From Candidatus Brocadia pituitae (GTDB lineage Bacteria > Planctomycetota > Brocadiia > Brocadiales > Brocadiaceae), in NCBI GenBank assembly GCA_017347445.1, contig AP021856.1, positions 2,736,613-2,800,612 of the forward strand: a stretch of 64,000 bases of DNA. The letters are read 5' to 3'. The position numbers and the translations under genes were made by a program. Positions 8,995-18,358 of the stretch are shown in pieces; position 1 is the stretch's first letter; each line of letters starts with the position of its first letter. Below the pieces are notes generated by a model. That model was not told the origin of the DNA and did not search any database. It saw only the letters and a program-made list of their open reading frames with translations.

Positions 8995-9951
8995 TTACGT
9001 AACTGCTGACGATACTTGAAATGCCAATTTCTTCCCTATTGCACCGGGTTTTCCATAATATTTTACTTTTTCCTCTATTACCATACAAACATCTTCAGTG
9101 ATTTTATTATCTAATCGTAGGACATCACCAATCCTTAAGTTAATGAGATCATTTAGTATCAACTGGGTGGAACCTAAAATCACAGAAGTAGTTAACTCTG
9201 TTTCCCTAATAACACTTTCAATAATTGCTAATTCATCTTTCCTTTCAATTATTTTTATCCTTGATTTTCCCATTATCATTTCAAGGCTTGTAACCGGAAG
9301 ACATAAAATAATTGTTCCATTACCCAAATCACCATTTGTTGCAAAATTAATTGCAATAACCAGCTCTGTAGCAGGAGCAATTTGCAACGATTTTATATCC
9401 ATATCCATTTTTTCAATCTTCCATTCGGGTTGCATCAATTTGAACCAACAATGTTTTATATCTTCTACAATACTTGACAATACAACACTTGTTACTGACT
9501 CTTCGATAAGTGTAAGTGGCCTTATTTTTTGTGGTATTTTTCCTGGACCTCCTAATCCTCTATCTACAATTGCAAGGCAGAAACCGATATCAACTGTCAA
9601 GCAACCATACCCATTGAGAGGTTTTAAATTTAATACATTTGCACAAATACGGTCAGTAAATGAATTTAAAAATACTTCGTAACAAAATTCCTCAATAGCA
9701 ATAAGTTCGACATCTATAGAAACTCTTAAAAATCTGGATAAAGAAACGCCTATTGTTTTAGCCATTTCCTCACTAATTTTTTGCAAGCGGCGTTTTTGCT
9801 CTCTTGGAAATCTATCAGGACGTCTGAAATCATAGTGTTGGATCTTCCTTTCCCTTTTAGGCTCAAGTTTCTGTCCTACTAATACTTTTCCATTCTCGAT
9901 TGCGGACAGAAGTGCTTCCACTTCTTGGTTGGTTAGTATAGCATTTGACAT
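8995..9951 (-). CDS. fliM: Flagellar motor switch protein FliM
   Basis: This 318-residue protein opens with LTNQEVEALLSAI, the FliM N-terminal segment that binds phospho-CheY, followed by a linker, the CheC-like middle domain (about 45-240, with DRFPREQKRRLQ and a D-R-G-L-G-G-P-G motif used to bind FliG) and a C-terminal SpoA domain similar to FliN. No chemotaxis genes are in the window, but the CheY-binding peptide implies that chemotaxis control exists elsewhere. It sits between fliL and fliN. Confidence 0.96.
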   Translation of the reverse strand: MSNAILTNQEVEALLSAIENGKVLVGQKLEPKRERKIQHYDFRRPDRFPREQKRRLQKISEEMAKTIGVSLSRFLRVSIDVELIAIEEFCYEVFLNSFTDRICANVLNLKPLNGYGCLTVDIGFCLAIVDRGLGGPGKIPQKIRPLTLIEESVTSVVLSSIVEDIKHCWFKLMQPEWKIEKMDMDIKSLQIAPATELVIAINFATNGDLGNGTIILCLPVTSLEMIMGKSRIKIIERKDELAIIESVIRETELTTSVILGSTQLILNDLINLRIGDVLRLDNKITEDVCMVIEEKVKYYGKPGAIGKKLAFQVSSAVT

Positions 9952-9974
9952 TGAATCGTCCCCGACATACCTGG

Positions 9975-10601
9975 TTATTGTATAACAAACTCAGTAAAAT
10001 ATACCTGTAATATGCCATCTTCTATTTTTAACACCATATCTGCCGCATCTTTTATCTCTCTGCGCAAACTTTCTTGTCCCTCTACTCCTTCAATATCCTC
10101 TAGAGTTTTTGAGGAAAGAATAGAAATGAATCTATCCTTTATTTGTACTATTTTTGATTCAATTTTATGCTTGGTCTCGCCATCTTTTGCTTCCAAATTT
10201 ATCAAGGCCTTGAGGTATCTCCTGCCGCCAGAACCACTCAAATTAACGATAACGGGGTCAAAGGGAACTATGGTAGATTCTTCTTCAGGACTATCATGTT
10301 GATCTTTTTCTTCTTTTTTTTTGGATGCAGATTTTGCAACCACTTCCCCATCAGCTTCCTTCGCTGCCTGGATTTCCTCTCCACCTTCACTTAGCATTTT
10401 CTCCTGACCAGGTATTTCAGGCAGAACGTTTCTCGTTAAAGAAGGATACACTTTTGAAACAAATAGAAATGCACACCCAACGGAAATTAAAACAACACTG
10501 CCTATCAACATAAGACTTTTATTTATCTTTTTTTGTTTAATTGATGGATCAGAAACTTCATTTATTTCTATCCCTTCGCCTTTATCTTCTCTGTTCTCCA
10601 T
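9975..10601 (-). CDS. fliL: Flagellar basal-body-associated protein FliL
   Basis: A 208-residue protein with a short cytoplasmic N-terminus, one membrane helix at about 30-50, a Glu/Lys-rich linker (about 60-110) and a C-terminal periplasmic domain with the FliL pattern FDPVIVNLSGSGGRRYLKA and a final TEFVIQ. FliL rings surround the stator units and help torque generation. The linker is longer and more charged than in Escherichia coli. The 137 bases before it, down to the motE-like gene, contain no gene and no clear promoter. Confidence 0.92.
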   Translation of the reverse strand: MENREDKGEGIEINEVSDPSIKQKKINKSLMLIGSVVLISVGCAFLFVSKVYPSLTRNVLPEIPGQEKMLSEGGEEIQAAKEADGEVVAKSASKKKEEKDQHDSPEEESTIVPFDPVIVNLSGSGGRRYLKALINLEAKDGETKHKIESKIVQIKDRFISILSSKTLEDIEGVEGQESLRREIKDAADMVLKIEDGILQVYFTEFVIQ

Positions 10602-10738
10602 ATCGTAATACCCTACTATTTCCCTTGTTTAGTGAATCATTTCAAAGTAATATCAAAATAACTCTTTATAGCAACTAATAATTGTCATCATCTCATTCAA
10701 TAGTCATATTTTCAACCGTCCTCATCTTTTGATAATAT

Positions 10739-11488
10739 TCATTTTTCCCCCTGTTTAAAATCGTTCTTCAATAGCTTTAATCTTTCACTTAATTTAACGG
10801 CGAGTTTAAGATCGACAGACTCTAAAATCCTGGCAGAATTTTTTCCATCCATCATTGTCAACAGCTTAACGGCAGTTTCTTCATCCATTTCCTTAATAAT
10901 CATTGCCGCCTTTTCTGGTTTCATACCACTATAGACAGCTGCTAATTTTTTTATATTCTTAGATTCTGTTTCATCAAATTGAACAGTTTCGTTTTTTAGT
11001 TCTATCTTTTTTGCAGAAATGACGTCAAGGATTTTGTTTAATTCTTGCTTTAAAGCGTTAAGATCTTTCCTTTCTGTTTCCAGCTCCGTGCGCAAAGACT
11101 CCAGAACCTTTTCCCTGAAGTTTAACAAATCATTCCTTTTCTCATACTTATACTTTTCTGTTTCAATTTCTTTAAGCATTTGTGTTATTTCATTTGCAGA
11201 AAGCGGTTTAAAAAGTGCAAATGCGTTTTGTTTGTAAATGGAAGGTACCTTTGCAGTTATCTTCTCTTTTTTGCCTTTGATTGGCTTCGCAATACCTGTG
11301 GTAGATGTACCAGTCTGTTTTGTTGTCACATCACCTTCCTTCTCCACTGGTGATGCAGCATTGGGTACCTGCTCATGCAATGGAGCTGTTGCGCCCTTCA
11401 TAAAAAGCATACCCATGACAGAAATACCAAAAACGAAAATCCCTATTCCTGGAAGCATTATCATCTTTTTGTTTATGGGAAGCTTCAT
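10739..11488 (-). CDS. MotE-like flagellar protein (MgtE N-like domain)
   Basis: This 249-residue protein has an N-terminal membrane helix (about 10-30), a Pro/Thr/Lys-rich periplasmic linker, a long coiled coil (about 105-170) and a C-terminal helical repeat (LAAVYSGMKPEKAAMIIKEM, then LLTMMDGKNSARILESV) like the MgtE intracellular N domain. This architecture and the place between fliJ and fliL match MotE of alphaproteobacteria, a chaperone of MotC, and the similar unnamed proteins in many flagellar operons. The coiled coil and the fliJ neighbour suggest an envelope or export role; the exact partner here is unknown. Confidence 0.75.
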   Translation of the reverse strand: MKLPINKKMIMLPGIGIFVFGISVMGMLFMKGATAPLHEQVPNAASPVEKEGDVTTKQTGTSTTGIAKPIKGKKEKITAKVPSIYKQNAFALFKPLSANEITQMLKEIETEKYKYEKRNDLLNFREKVLESLRTELETERKDLNALKQELNKILDVISAKKIELKNETVQFDETESKNIKKLAAVYSGMKPEKAAMIIKEMDEETAVKLLTMMDGKNSARILESVDLKLAVKLSERLKLLKNDFKQGEK

Positions 11489-11509
11489 AATTGAATTCTC
11501 CAGGAGCTA

Positions 11510-11968
11510 TTAACAGACTTCATTCTTTTGGTGTTGGTAATAAAACCTAGCCGTTGCAATTTCATCAAAATGCTTGTTTTCCAGTTTCAGCATCTGTTTC
11601 TTATATTCTCTCTCTTGACGTTCACACAATTTTTCAAGTACTCTTCTTTTTTTAAATACGTTCAAAAGTGTCTTCTGCACAGACTCTAAATTATTAAATA
11701 CCTCTCTTACTTTAGTCGATTGCAGAGTAATGTCGTGATTAAGTTTTGAAAAATATGATTCAAACAAAATAAATACCTTTGCTTCAGCCTGCGTACGTAA
11801 TACTTTTGCCATTTCCGTCTGTTGCAATGTTAATACCGATTGCAAGAATACGAGTAATTTATCTTCATCGTGTAACCTTTTCTTTAAGGTGTTTAATTCT
11901 TTTACAAGGTTATCCTCACGATATTTCTCAATTTCCAGTAATTTTTGAAATTTATAATAATATTTCAT
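11510..11968 (-). CDS. fliJ: Flagellar export chaperone/stalk protein FliJ
   Basis: A 152-residue, nearly all-helical protein that starts with the FliJ pattern Y-K-F-Q-K-L-L-E-I-E-K-Y-R-E and continues as a long antiparallel coiled coil. Sequence conservation in FliJ is weak, so the call depends on this N-terminus, size and position directly after fliI. FliJ is the central stalk of the FliI ATPase ring and couples it to FlhA. It starts 18 bases after the fliI stop. Confidence 0.88.
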   Translation of the reverse strand: MKYYYKFQKLLEIEKYREDNLVKELNTLKKRLHDEDKLLVFLQSVLTLQQTEMAKVLRTQAEAKVFILFESYFSKLNHDITLQSTKVREVFNNLESVQKTLLNVFKKRRVLEKLCERQEREYKKQMLKLENKHFDEIATARFYYQHQKNEVC

Positions 11969-11986
11969 AAAAGAAAAAGATTAGAC

Positions 11987-13351
11987 TCATCTTTCTATTT
12001 TTGCAGTAGTGCTCTTTTTTGATCCGTCATTTTTTGTAAGTAAATTTGTTAGCCTCACAACAGCGTCATCAAACAAGCTTTCTTCTGTAACATCTTGTTT
12101 AACGTAATCTCTTATACGTTCAATCATTGCTATGGAATAATCAATTTTATGGCTACTCCCTTTGACGTATGCCCCTATATTAATCAGGTCTTCTGATTCT
12201 TTATACGTTGCATATAATGATTTAAATTCTGTAGCTACCTTTTTATGTTCAAAGGTAACGATATCGTCCATACACCTGCTGATACTTTCCAAGATATCAA
12301 TTGCAGGAAAATGATTTTGATTAGCCAATGATCTTGACAACACAATGTGCCCATCAAGAATACCCCTAACAGCATCTGCAATAGGTTCATTCATATCGTC
12401 ACCATCCACCAGTACCGTATATAAACCGGTAATATTTCCTTTTAACCCCGTCCCGGACCGTTCTAAAAGTTTCGGCAATAAAGCAAACACAGAGGGCGGG
12501 TAACCCTTAACCGTAGGGGGTTCTCCTATTGCCAAACCAATCTCCCGCTGTGCATTAGCAAATCTTGTAACAGAATCCACCAGTAGCATCACCTGCATTC
12601 CCTGATCCCGAAAGTACTCAGCAATGGCAGAAGCTATATATGCCCCTTTTACTCTCAGCAAAGCTGGTTTATCAGACGTAACAGAGATTACCACAGATTT
12701 TTTTAACCCACCTGAGCCAAGATTTTTTTCAATAAATTCACGAACTTCTCTGCCTCTTTCACCAATAAGAGCAATGACATTAACATCCGCCTCGGAATTT
12801 CTTGCAATCATTCCCATTAAAGTGCTTTTTCCCACCCCACTGCCTGCAAATATCCCCATTCTTTGTCCTTTACCACAGGTACATAATCCATCTAACACAC
12901 GAACTCCCGTCCGTAATGGTTCCTGAATCCTATTTCTGGTTAATGGATCAGGAGGAGAATTATAGATCGAGCGATATTCTCCAGCATCTATTGAACCCTT
13001 CCCATCAATTGCTTCCCCAAGTCCTCCAATAATACGACCCATCAGTTTCATTCCTACCCTTATCCTCATGGGCGACCCAGAAGCAGTAACATGAGCACCA
13101 GGTCTGATTCTATCTAATTCACCAATAGGCATCAAAAGTACCCGTTCTTCTTTAAAGCCGACAACCTCTGCCGGTATCGGTGCATACCCATTGTTTATAT
13201 GAATATAACATAAATCTCCTATAGGCACAGAAGGGCCGTTTGCTTCAATCACTAAACCAGCAACGTGAGCCACTTTGCCCGTATGTCTGACGAGCATTAC
13301 GTTAGACAAGTATTTTTGATGTAGTTCAAAGTTAAGGCACTGTTTTATCAT
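11987..13351 (-). CDS. fliI: Flagellar export ATPase FliI
   Basis: The protein is an F1-beta-like ATPase with Walker A G-S-G-V-G-K-S-T, Walker B (MLLVDSVTRFA) and the arginine-rich RGREVREFIE loop. FliI forms a hexamer on the cytoplasmic side of the export gate and unfolds or releases export substrates. I start it at ATG 13351 (454 residues); the frame can be stretched to a TTG at 13378 but that deepens the overlap with fliH. Even so it overlaps fliH by 20 bases, implying translational coupling. Confidence 0.97.
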   Translation of the reverse strand: MIKQCLNFELHQKYLSNVMLVRHTGKVAHVAGLVIEANGPSVPIGDLCYIHINNGYAPIPAEVVGFKEERVLLMPIGELDRIRPGAHVTASGSPMRIRVGMKLMGRIIGGLGEAIDGKGSIDAGEYRSIYNSPPDPLTRNRIQEPLRTGVRVLDGLCTCGKGQRMGIFAGSGVGKSTLMGMIARNSEADVNVIALIGERGREVREFIEKNLGSGGLKKSVVISVTSDKPALLRVKGAYIASAIAEYFRDQGMQVMLLVDSVTRFANAQREIGLAIGEPPTVKGYPPSVFALLPKLLERSGTGLKGNITGLYTVLVDGDDMNEPIADAVRGILDGHIVLSRSLANQNHFPAIDILESISRCMDDIVTFEHKKVATEFKSLYATYKESEDLINIGAYVKGSSHKIDYSIAMIERIRDYVKQDVTEESLFDDAVVRLTNLLTKNDGSKKSTTAKIER

Positions 13352-14003
13352 CTTTATTTTCTGACAATGTCTTAACAATTTCTTCCCAACGGGTTTCTAT
13401 TCTGCTATCGATGCTCCCGAAATTCGTATCAATAACACATCCACCAGGGGAAATTGTTGTATCCTCAATAAATTTTATATTTTCATTTGTTATATTTATT
13501 TCTCCTAATTCATTCACTTTCTTTGCATCAGCACCGGAAAACCTCACCGCTATAATTCTTTTTTCCTTAGCATAAGATATCGCATCTTTAAGCACGTGTT
13601 GAGCAACATTGAGAGAATTACTATTGATCTCATACCCTACAACCTTGTCTGCTATCATTAAAATGAGTTTGATAATCTCGGATTCACTTTCTTCCCATAG
13701 CCTCTCTCTTTTCTCTATGAACTCCTTAGCCACATTCTGGAGCATAGTTACCAACGATACATTTCGGTTTTTTATTTCATTAAGTTCCTGTTCAAAACTC
13801 TTTTCAGCATCTAATCTCCCATTGCTGTATGCCTCATCCGCCACAGCCTTAAGCTCTGTTTCTCTTTTTTCTTCTTCTTTTCTTTTTTCTAAATCTTCTT
13901 CCACCTCATTATCTTTGAGCGACGGAACAGCATGATATATAACAGGCTGTAAAACATGAACACCTTTCACAGCAGGTAAGACATAAACCTTTTTGTTTTT
14001 CAT
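13332..14003 (-). CDS. fliH: Flagellar export ATPase regulator FliH
   Basis: A 223-residue protein: a variable N-terminus, a Glu/Lys-rich helix at about 30-75 and a C-terminal FliH/V-ATPase E-subunit-like domain (LILMIADKVVGYEINSN, then ISPGGCVIDTNFGSIDSRIETR). FliH dimers hold FliI at the C-ring. The 'SPGGCVIDTNFGSIDSRI' stretch is a dependable family mark. It overlaps fliG by 4 bases (ATGA) and fliI by 20, so fliG, fliH and fliI are tightly coupled. Confidence 0.93.
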   Translation of the reverse strand: MKNKKVYVLPAVKGVHVLQPVIYHAVPSLKDNEVEEDLEKRKEEEKRETELKAVADEAYSNGRLDAEKSFEQELNEIKNRNVSLVTMLQNVAKEFIEKRERLWEESESEIIKLILMIADKVVGYEINSNSLNVAQHVLKDAISYAKEKRIIAVRFSGADAKKVNELGEINITNENIKFIEDTTISPGGCVIDTNFGSIDSRIETRWEEIVKTLSENKDDKTVP

Positions 14004-15016
14004 ACAAATTTATCAACGCTCCCTTTTGCGCCCTTCTTTTTTAAAATTGCTTCTCCCTTTGATTCGAGCCGTTTGATTGCATCAACAATCTGTTGTTGTG
14101 CAGTTTCCACCTCTGATAAAAGCCTTGGCCCTAATAAATCCTTCACCTCTTTCACTGAATCTCCAACCCGTTTGGACATGTTTTTAAAAAACCTTTCTTC
14201 AATCTCCGGAGTTGCCGTTTTCAGTGCCAGGGCAATTACATTATTGTCAACCTCTGCAAGAATTTTTCTCAGTGCTTCATCCTGTACATTAGCAATATCA
14301 TCAAAGGTAAATAACAATTTTTTAATCTCGTCGGCTAGTTCTGGGTTCTTATAACTTATTTGGTCGATAACATTTTTGTCTGCTGTTCCCTCCATATTGC
14401 CAATTATTTCTGAGGCAAGTTTATATTTTTTCTTTGTTGGTGTTTTTCGCTGCCGGTCTCCACTTTTTATTTTTGACACCACAACCTCATTTACCTGTAG
14501 TAACAATTTTGTAGGTGGTGTTTCCATCGTTGCTATTCTCATAATAATTTCTGATTGGAGTTCCGTCGGGAAATTCGCCAATATTTTTGCTGCACGTTGT
14601 GACTCAATATAGGACAATACTAATGCAATTGTTTGAGGATGTTCACCAACAAGAATGCGCAATACATCTTCATCGCTCGACTCTCTTAAAGCGTAAAATG
14701 GGGAAGGGAATATTGTTCCTTCCTCAACACTGGTGAATATTTCTTCGCTTTTTTGTACGCCGATAGCCTTTTCAAGAAGTTTTTTAAAGGAGTTGTTATC
14801 ATATTTTACAGATTTTTCATTCGATTTTAATTCGACTGATAGATCAAAGAGTACTTTCTCGACAACTTCTTTATCAATCCGCTCAATATCTGCCATTGCC
14901 ACTGTAATTGCTGCAATCTGCTCGTCATTAAATTCCTTGATTACTTCTGTCGCTGTATCAGCGTCGAGCGTTGATAACAAGATTGCCACCTTCTGTATCC
15001 CTTTTAGATTTACCAT
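14000..15016 (-). CDS. fliG: Flagellar motor switch protein FliG
   Basis: This 338-residue protein has the three FliG domains, with the EHPQTIALVLSY motif in the middle domain (about 130) and the charged torque helix region in the C-terminal domain. FliG links the MS ring (FliF) to the FliM/FliN ring and contacts the stators. Length is typical. It begins 2 bases after the fliF stop and ends overlapping fliH by 4 bases. Confidence 0.97.
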   Translation of the reverse strand: MVNLKGIQKVAILLSTLDADTATEVIKEFNDEQIAAITVAMADIERIDKEVVEKVLFDLSVELKSNEKSVKYDNNSFKKLLEKAIGVQKSEEIFTSVEEGTIFPSPFYALRESSDEDVLRILVGEHPQTIALVLSYIESQRAAKILANFPTELQSEIIMRIATMETPPTKLLLQVNEVVVSKIKSGDRQRKTPTKKKYKLASEIIGNMEGTADKNVIDQISYKNPELADEIKKLLFTFDDIANVQDEALRKILAEVDNNVIALALKTATPEIEERFFKNMSKRVGDSVKEVKDLLGPRLLSEVETAQQQIVDAIKRLESKGEAILKKKGAKGSVDKFV

Positions 15017-15018
15017 AT

Positions 15019-16659
15019 TTATTTATTACCAGTTGCAAGGTCTGCAACGATCCATTTTTTTAACGAATTGGCAGTTGAACCTGGATCCTTTCTTATGTTA
15101 GTAAGAATCTGTGAACGTAATTCTGCTTGCAATGTTTCACTATCGTTTTCTTTTACTATTCTCTGCTTCTTATCATGCTCTACCATATTTGTGCTTTTAA
15201 CAGGCAATTGAAAATTATCATGACTACCCGTCTTTTTCGTATTTTTCAATTTTTTTATATTTCTCATTACAAACATGAGAAACGCTAATACGGTAATCGC
15301 AAGTGACCCATTTTTTGCCATCTTCACCATGAATTCTTTCTTCTGCTCTTTTTTTATTGTCTCTTCTTCTTGTTCATAGGATTGTTCATAAAATTGCACA
15401 TTCTGTATCTCAAACCCATCATTACGATTGCCAGACTCTTCTATTCCGATTGCCTGTTTTACCAGTGATGCAATTCGTGCCATGTCATCTTTACCGCGGG
15501 GAACATAAGTTTTTTGAATTTTGCCATCTTCAGATTTGTTTTCTTCATAAGTACCATCGACAAGAACGGCAACAGACAATCTTTTTATACTTGCACCATG
15601 GTTTGCAATGATTCTTTCCGTTCTGCTTAATTCATATTGTGTTTGCGCAGTCTCTTCTTCTTCTGATGATCCCACTGATTGGATAATTCCTGATTGGGAA
15701 AGATTAAGATTTGCCTGCATTCCTGGCACTCCTCCTCCTGAAAATGGTGCACCACCAGACACCCGAGTTGTCACTGTTTGAACTTTTGGCACTCTGCGTT
15801 CCGGATCATAATCAACAAGTTTTTCATCTATATGCTTAAAATCTAGATCTGCACTGACACGCACAACCGACTTGCCGGCCCCAACGATTCTTTCTAGCAA
15901 ATCTTGGGCTTTAGCAACAAAATATTCCTCGATTTTTTTCTTCACTTCTAATTGATCGTTACTTACGCCGGTATTTGAGGAAGATGAATCTTTTTTAGAA
16001 AGTAAATTTCCTCTGGTATCTGTGAGAGTTACATTCTCTGGGCTAAGGCCTTCAACACTGGAACTCACAAGGTGCGTTATACTGGATACCTGCTCAGGCT
16101 TTAAGACACCACCACTCTTCGTTTTCAACTTTAAAACAACAGAAGCAGTGGCAGGTTTCTCATCTTCCACAAAAAGAGAAGCTTCTGGTATAGCAAGATG
16201 CACCTGTGCCCATTCTACGTAATCAAGGTGTCTAATTGTTTTTGCAAGTTCCCCCTGAATTGCCCTGCGATAATTAATTCGCTGTACAAAATCGGACGTA
16301 CCAAAACCTACCTTATCAAGTAACTCATAGCCTGATTCCTCTCGTGGAAGCCCTTTACTTGCAAGTTTTAATCGGATCTCATGAATATTTTTTGTAGGAA
16401 TCAAGATAGCCGTTCCATTACCACCTATTTGATAATGGATGTTTTCTTCCTTAAGCAATGCTATAATTTCTCCGCTCTCTTTTGGATTTAACTCCCCATA
16501 CAACAACCCTAAATCGGGTTTTCTCGCCCATTGGGTTACTCCAAAGATGCTTCCGATAAACCCCATAGTCATCATTACCATAATGAATTTGTGCGAAAAA
16601 CTGATTTCATTCCAAATATTTCCAAATTGATTCATTGTTTTTTTCAAATCAAAATTCAT
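15019..16659 (-). CDS. fliF: Flagellar MS-ring protein FliF
   Basis: A 546-residue protein with an N-terminal membrane helix (about 25-45), the YscJ/FliF ring-building motif domain (G-L-L-Y-G-E-L, then LPREESGYELLDKVGFGTSDF and YRRAIQGELAKTI), a second ring domain, and a C-terminal membrane helix near 450 with a cytoplasmic tail that binds FliG. FliF builds the MS ring, the first structure of the basal body. A sigma-54 type promoter lies 57 bases upstream of the start codon, so fliF opens its own operon. Confidence 0.97.
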   Translation of the reverse strand: MNFDLKKTMNQFGNIWNEISFSHKFIMVMMTMGFIGSIFGVTQWARKPDLGLLYGELNPKESGEIIALLKEENIHYQIGGNGTAILIPTKNIHEIRLKLASKGLPREESGYELLDKVGFGTSDFVQRINYRRAIQGELAKTIRHLDYVEWAQVHLAIPEASLFVEDEKPATASVVLKLKTKSGGVLKPEQVSSITHLVSSSVEGLSPENVTLTDTRGNLLSKKDSSSSNTGVSNDQLEVKKKIEEYFVAKAQDLLERIVGAGKSVVRVSADLDFKHIDEKLVDYDPERRVPKVQTVTTRVSGGAPFSGGGVPGMQANLNLSQSGIIQSVGSSEEEETAQTQYELSRTERIIANHGASIKRLSVAVLVDGTYEENKSEDGKIQKTYVPRGKDDMARIASLVKQAIGIEESGNRNDGFEIQNVQFYEQSYEQEEETIKKEQKKEFMVKMAKNGSLAITVLAFLMFVMRNIKKLKNTKKTGSHDNFQLPVKSTNMVEHDKKQRIVKENDSETLQAELRSQILTNIRKDPGSTANSLKKWIVADLATGNK

Positions 16660-17072
16660 ATCCCATCATCTCCATTTTGAAAAATATTTTAGGTTTTTAG
16701 TGATGAATAATTAAAGCAATTATAATACCAAGAAAAATTATTAAATCGTTCATGTCAAAATATCTATAACCATTGACAATAAAACGAATTAAGAATTAAT
16801 TACACATGAGTTTTATCAGACTGATTTTTGTAGTTAATTATAAAAGTACAGAATTCCAATATAACGCATGATTAACTGTATATTATTTTAACGATTGCAT
16901 TGGATGCAAAATTCTGGATTTCCACAAAAGCACAGAAAGGTTTTTTAAAAAAATATATAACTGGAATTTTCACGAGAATTGGTTTTGCTAATTGAAAAGA
17001 AGCTGAAACATTGAATAGTGTACAAAAATGACTGCGGGTAAGAGGATATGTTATTTAACAGGTAGGGTAATA
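16660..17072. other. Intergenic region between fliE and fliF
   Basis: This 413-base stretch holds the fliF ribosome site (GGAGATGATGGGAT before ATG) and the sigma-54 promoter described separately. The rest is AT-rich with no frame of coding character and no convincing terminator after fliE; a short frame on the plus strand from 17028 merely runs antisense into fliE. Confidence 0.6.
16716..16730 (-). promoter_or_regulatory. Sigma-54 promoter of the fliF operon
   Basis: On the coding strand the sequence reads TGGTATTATAATTGC: the invariant GG and GC pairs are exactly 10 bases apart, with TTGC at the -12 element. The inferred start of transcription near 16704 gives a leader of about 45 bases that keeps the ribosome site intact. 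Two sigma-54 activators are encoded upstream (18359-19753 and 27313-28722), which fits the prediction. The -24 element departs from the consensus TGGCAC at two positions. Confidence 0.6.
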
Positions 17073-17375
17073 TTAAATTTGCATACGCATAACTTCTTTG
17101 TAGGTTTCCACGAGTTTATTGCGTGCTTCCATCATAAATTTAAAACTAACTTCTGCCTTTGCCATGGCAATCATAACTTCATGAACATTTTTAACCTTTT
17201 CAGTGGCAAGATTTTCAATACTCTCATTAGCTTTTAACTGAAGGTCGTTTACCTCATCAAGGAAACCGCTTAAAGTTTTTTTAAATGATGTCCCTTGCTC
17301 TTGTTCCTCTATGGGGTTCACAAGCTCTTTGTTTATTGGATTTGTTCCTTTGCCTTTTACGTGCATAATATCCAT
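17073..17375 (-). CDS. fliE: Flagellar hook-basal body complex protein FliE
   Basis: A 100-residue, helical protein with the FliE pattern: F-K-K-T-L-S-G-F-L-D-E-V-N-D-L-Q-L-K-A, then EVMIAMAKAEVSFKFMMEARNKLVETYKEVMRM near the C-terminus. FliE joins the rod to the MS ring and export gate. It is the third gene of flgB-flgC-fliE and starts 11 bases after flgC ends. Confidence 0.95.
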   Translation of the reverse strand: MDIMHVKGKGTNPINKELVNPIEEQEQGTSFKKTLSGFLDEVNDLQLKANESIENLATEKVKNVHEVMIAMAKAEVSFKFMMEARNKLVETYKEVMRMQI

Positions 17376-17386
17376 AGATCCGCCTC

Positions 17387-17830
17387 CTATTTCCCAATAA
17401 TTGCCAAAGCCCGATTGCTCATATCCTTTGTAGAATTTATCACAGCAAGATTTGCTTCATATGACCTTGTTGCAGTGACAAGATCTACCATCTCCATCAT
17501 AACACTTACATTTGGCATATCCACAAAACCTTTTGCATCTGCTTTAGGATGTCCCGGATTATATACCTTATTAAACGGTTCATTACTTTTCATAATTCTT
17601 TGAACTTTAACTCCACCCAGTCTTTCCACACCTTTGATATTATTATTTTTCATTGTCTTATTAAGTATCGAAGAAAATTCAACTAGTTCTCTCCGATATG
17701 GTCCACCTTCTGGCGTCTCCGTAGCATTTGCGTTTGCAATGTTATTGGCAATGACGTTCATCCGTATTCTTTCTGCAGACAGCCCTGAACTGCTAATATC
17801 AAGGACTGAAAACATGTTCTCTACGCCCAT
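17387..17830 (-). CDS. flgC: Flagellar proximal rod protein FlgC
   Basis: The 147-residue protein shows the N-terminal rod motif (DISSSGLSAERIRMNVIANNIANANA), the GGPYRRE segment, and the C-terminal M-V-D-L-V-T-A-T-R-S-Y-E-A-N rod motif. Both are typical of FlgC. A GGAG lies 7 bases before ATG 17830. Part of flgB-flgC-fliE, which makes the proximal rod. Confidence 0.97.
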   Translation of the reverse strand: MGVENMFSVLDISSSGLSAERIRMNVIANNIANANATETPEGGPYRRELVEFSSILNKTMKNNNIKGVERLGGVKVQRIMKSNEPFNKVYNPGHPKADAKGFVDMPNVSVMMEMVDLVTATRSYEANLAVINSTKDMSNRALAIIGK

Positions 17831-17842
17831 TTTCTTACTCCT

Positions 17843-18220
17843 TTACACCCTTGAATTCTCGATTGCAGATTTTATGAGTTCCATCTTTTTTGCAAGTAAT
17901 TGTGAGTATATATTATAAGAAGATGTGTTTTTCATCAAAGCCGAAATCTCTTTATCCATGTCAACATTATTGCCATCATTTCGAACTGTTTCATTTTTGT
18001 CATTTTCTGCAATAATGATTTTTGGTTGGATGGTATCAAATTTATTCATGGAGGTATCTTTTATTGCCTTGTCAAGCTGATCTGAAAAACTAATCTCCAT
18101 CTTTTTGTAACCGGGGGTATTAATGTTTGCAATATTGTTCGCAATAACCTTGTGTTTGATTGCAGAAACATCCAACATCTTCTCTAACAAATTAATACTT
18201 TTATCTACACCAGTAATCAT
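17843..18220 (-). CDS. flgB: Flagellar proximal rod protein FlgB
   Basis: A 125-residue rod protein with the N-terminal motif LDVSAIKHKVIANNIANINTPGYK and a C-terminal helix (SSYNIYSQLLAKKMELIKSAIE). A perfect AGGAGG precedes ATG 18220. It heads the flgB-flgC-fliE run, 138 bases downstream of the response-regulator gene at 18359. No promoter could be assigned with confidence between them. Confidence 0.96.
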   Translation of the reverse strand: MITGVDKSINLLEKMLDVSAIKHKVIANNIANINTPGYKKMEISFSDQLDKAIKDTSMNKFDTIQPKIIIAENDKNETVRNDGNNVDMDKEISALMKNTSSYNIYSQLLAKKMELIKSAIENSRV

Positions 18221-18358
18221 ACAAACCTCCTAAATAAGCAAATCATATACCACTACTTTAAAATCAGCCCAGAGACAAATTGCGTTTGTTAAATACTAAT
18301 GACACAATGTTTTATCATTATAACTATAGCAATTATGAATAATCGCTATGGAAGATAT

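Noticed and set aside
9098-9682. 194-residue plus-strand frame antisense to fliM
   Set aside because: It is opposite a well-supported fliM gene, and no upstream signals or family resemblance were seen.
18238-18252. Third sigma-54-like match (TGGTATATGATTTGC) upstream of flgB
   Set aside because: Spacing of GG and GC is right, but transcription would start near 18226, inside the AGGAGG ribosome site of flgB, so it is probably a chance match in AT-rich DNA.
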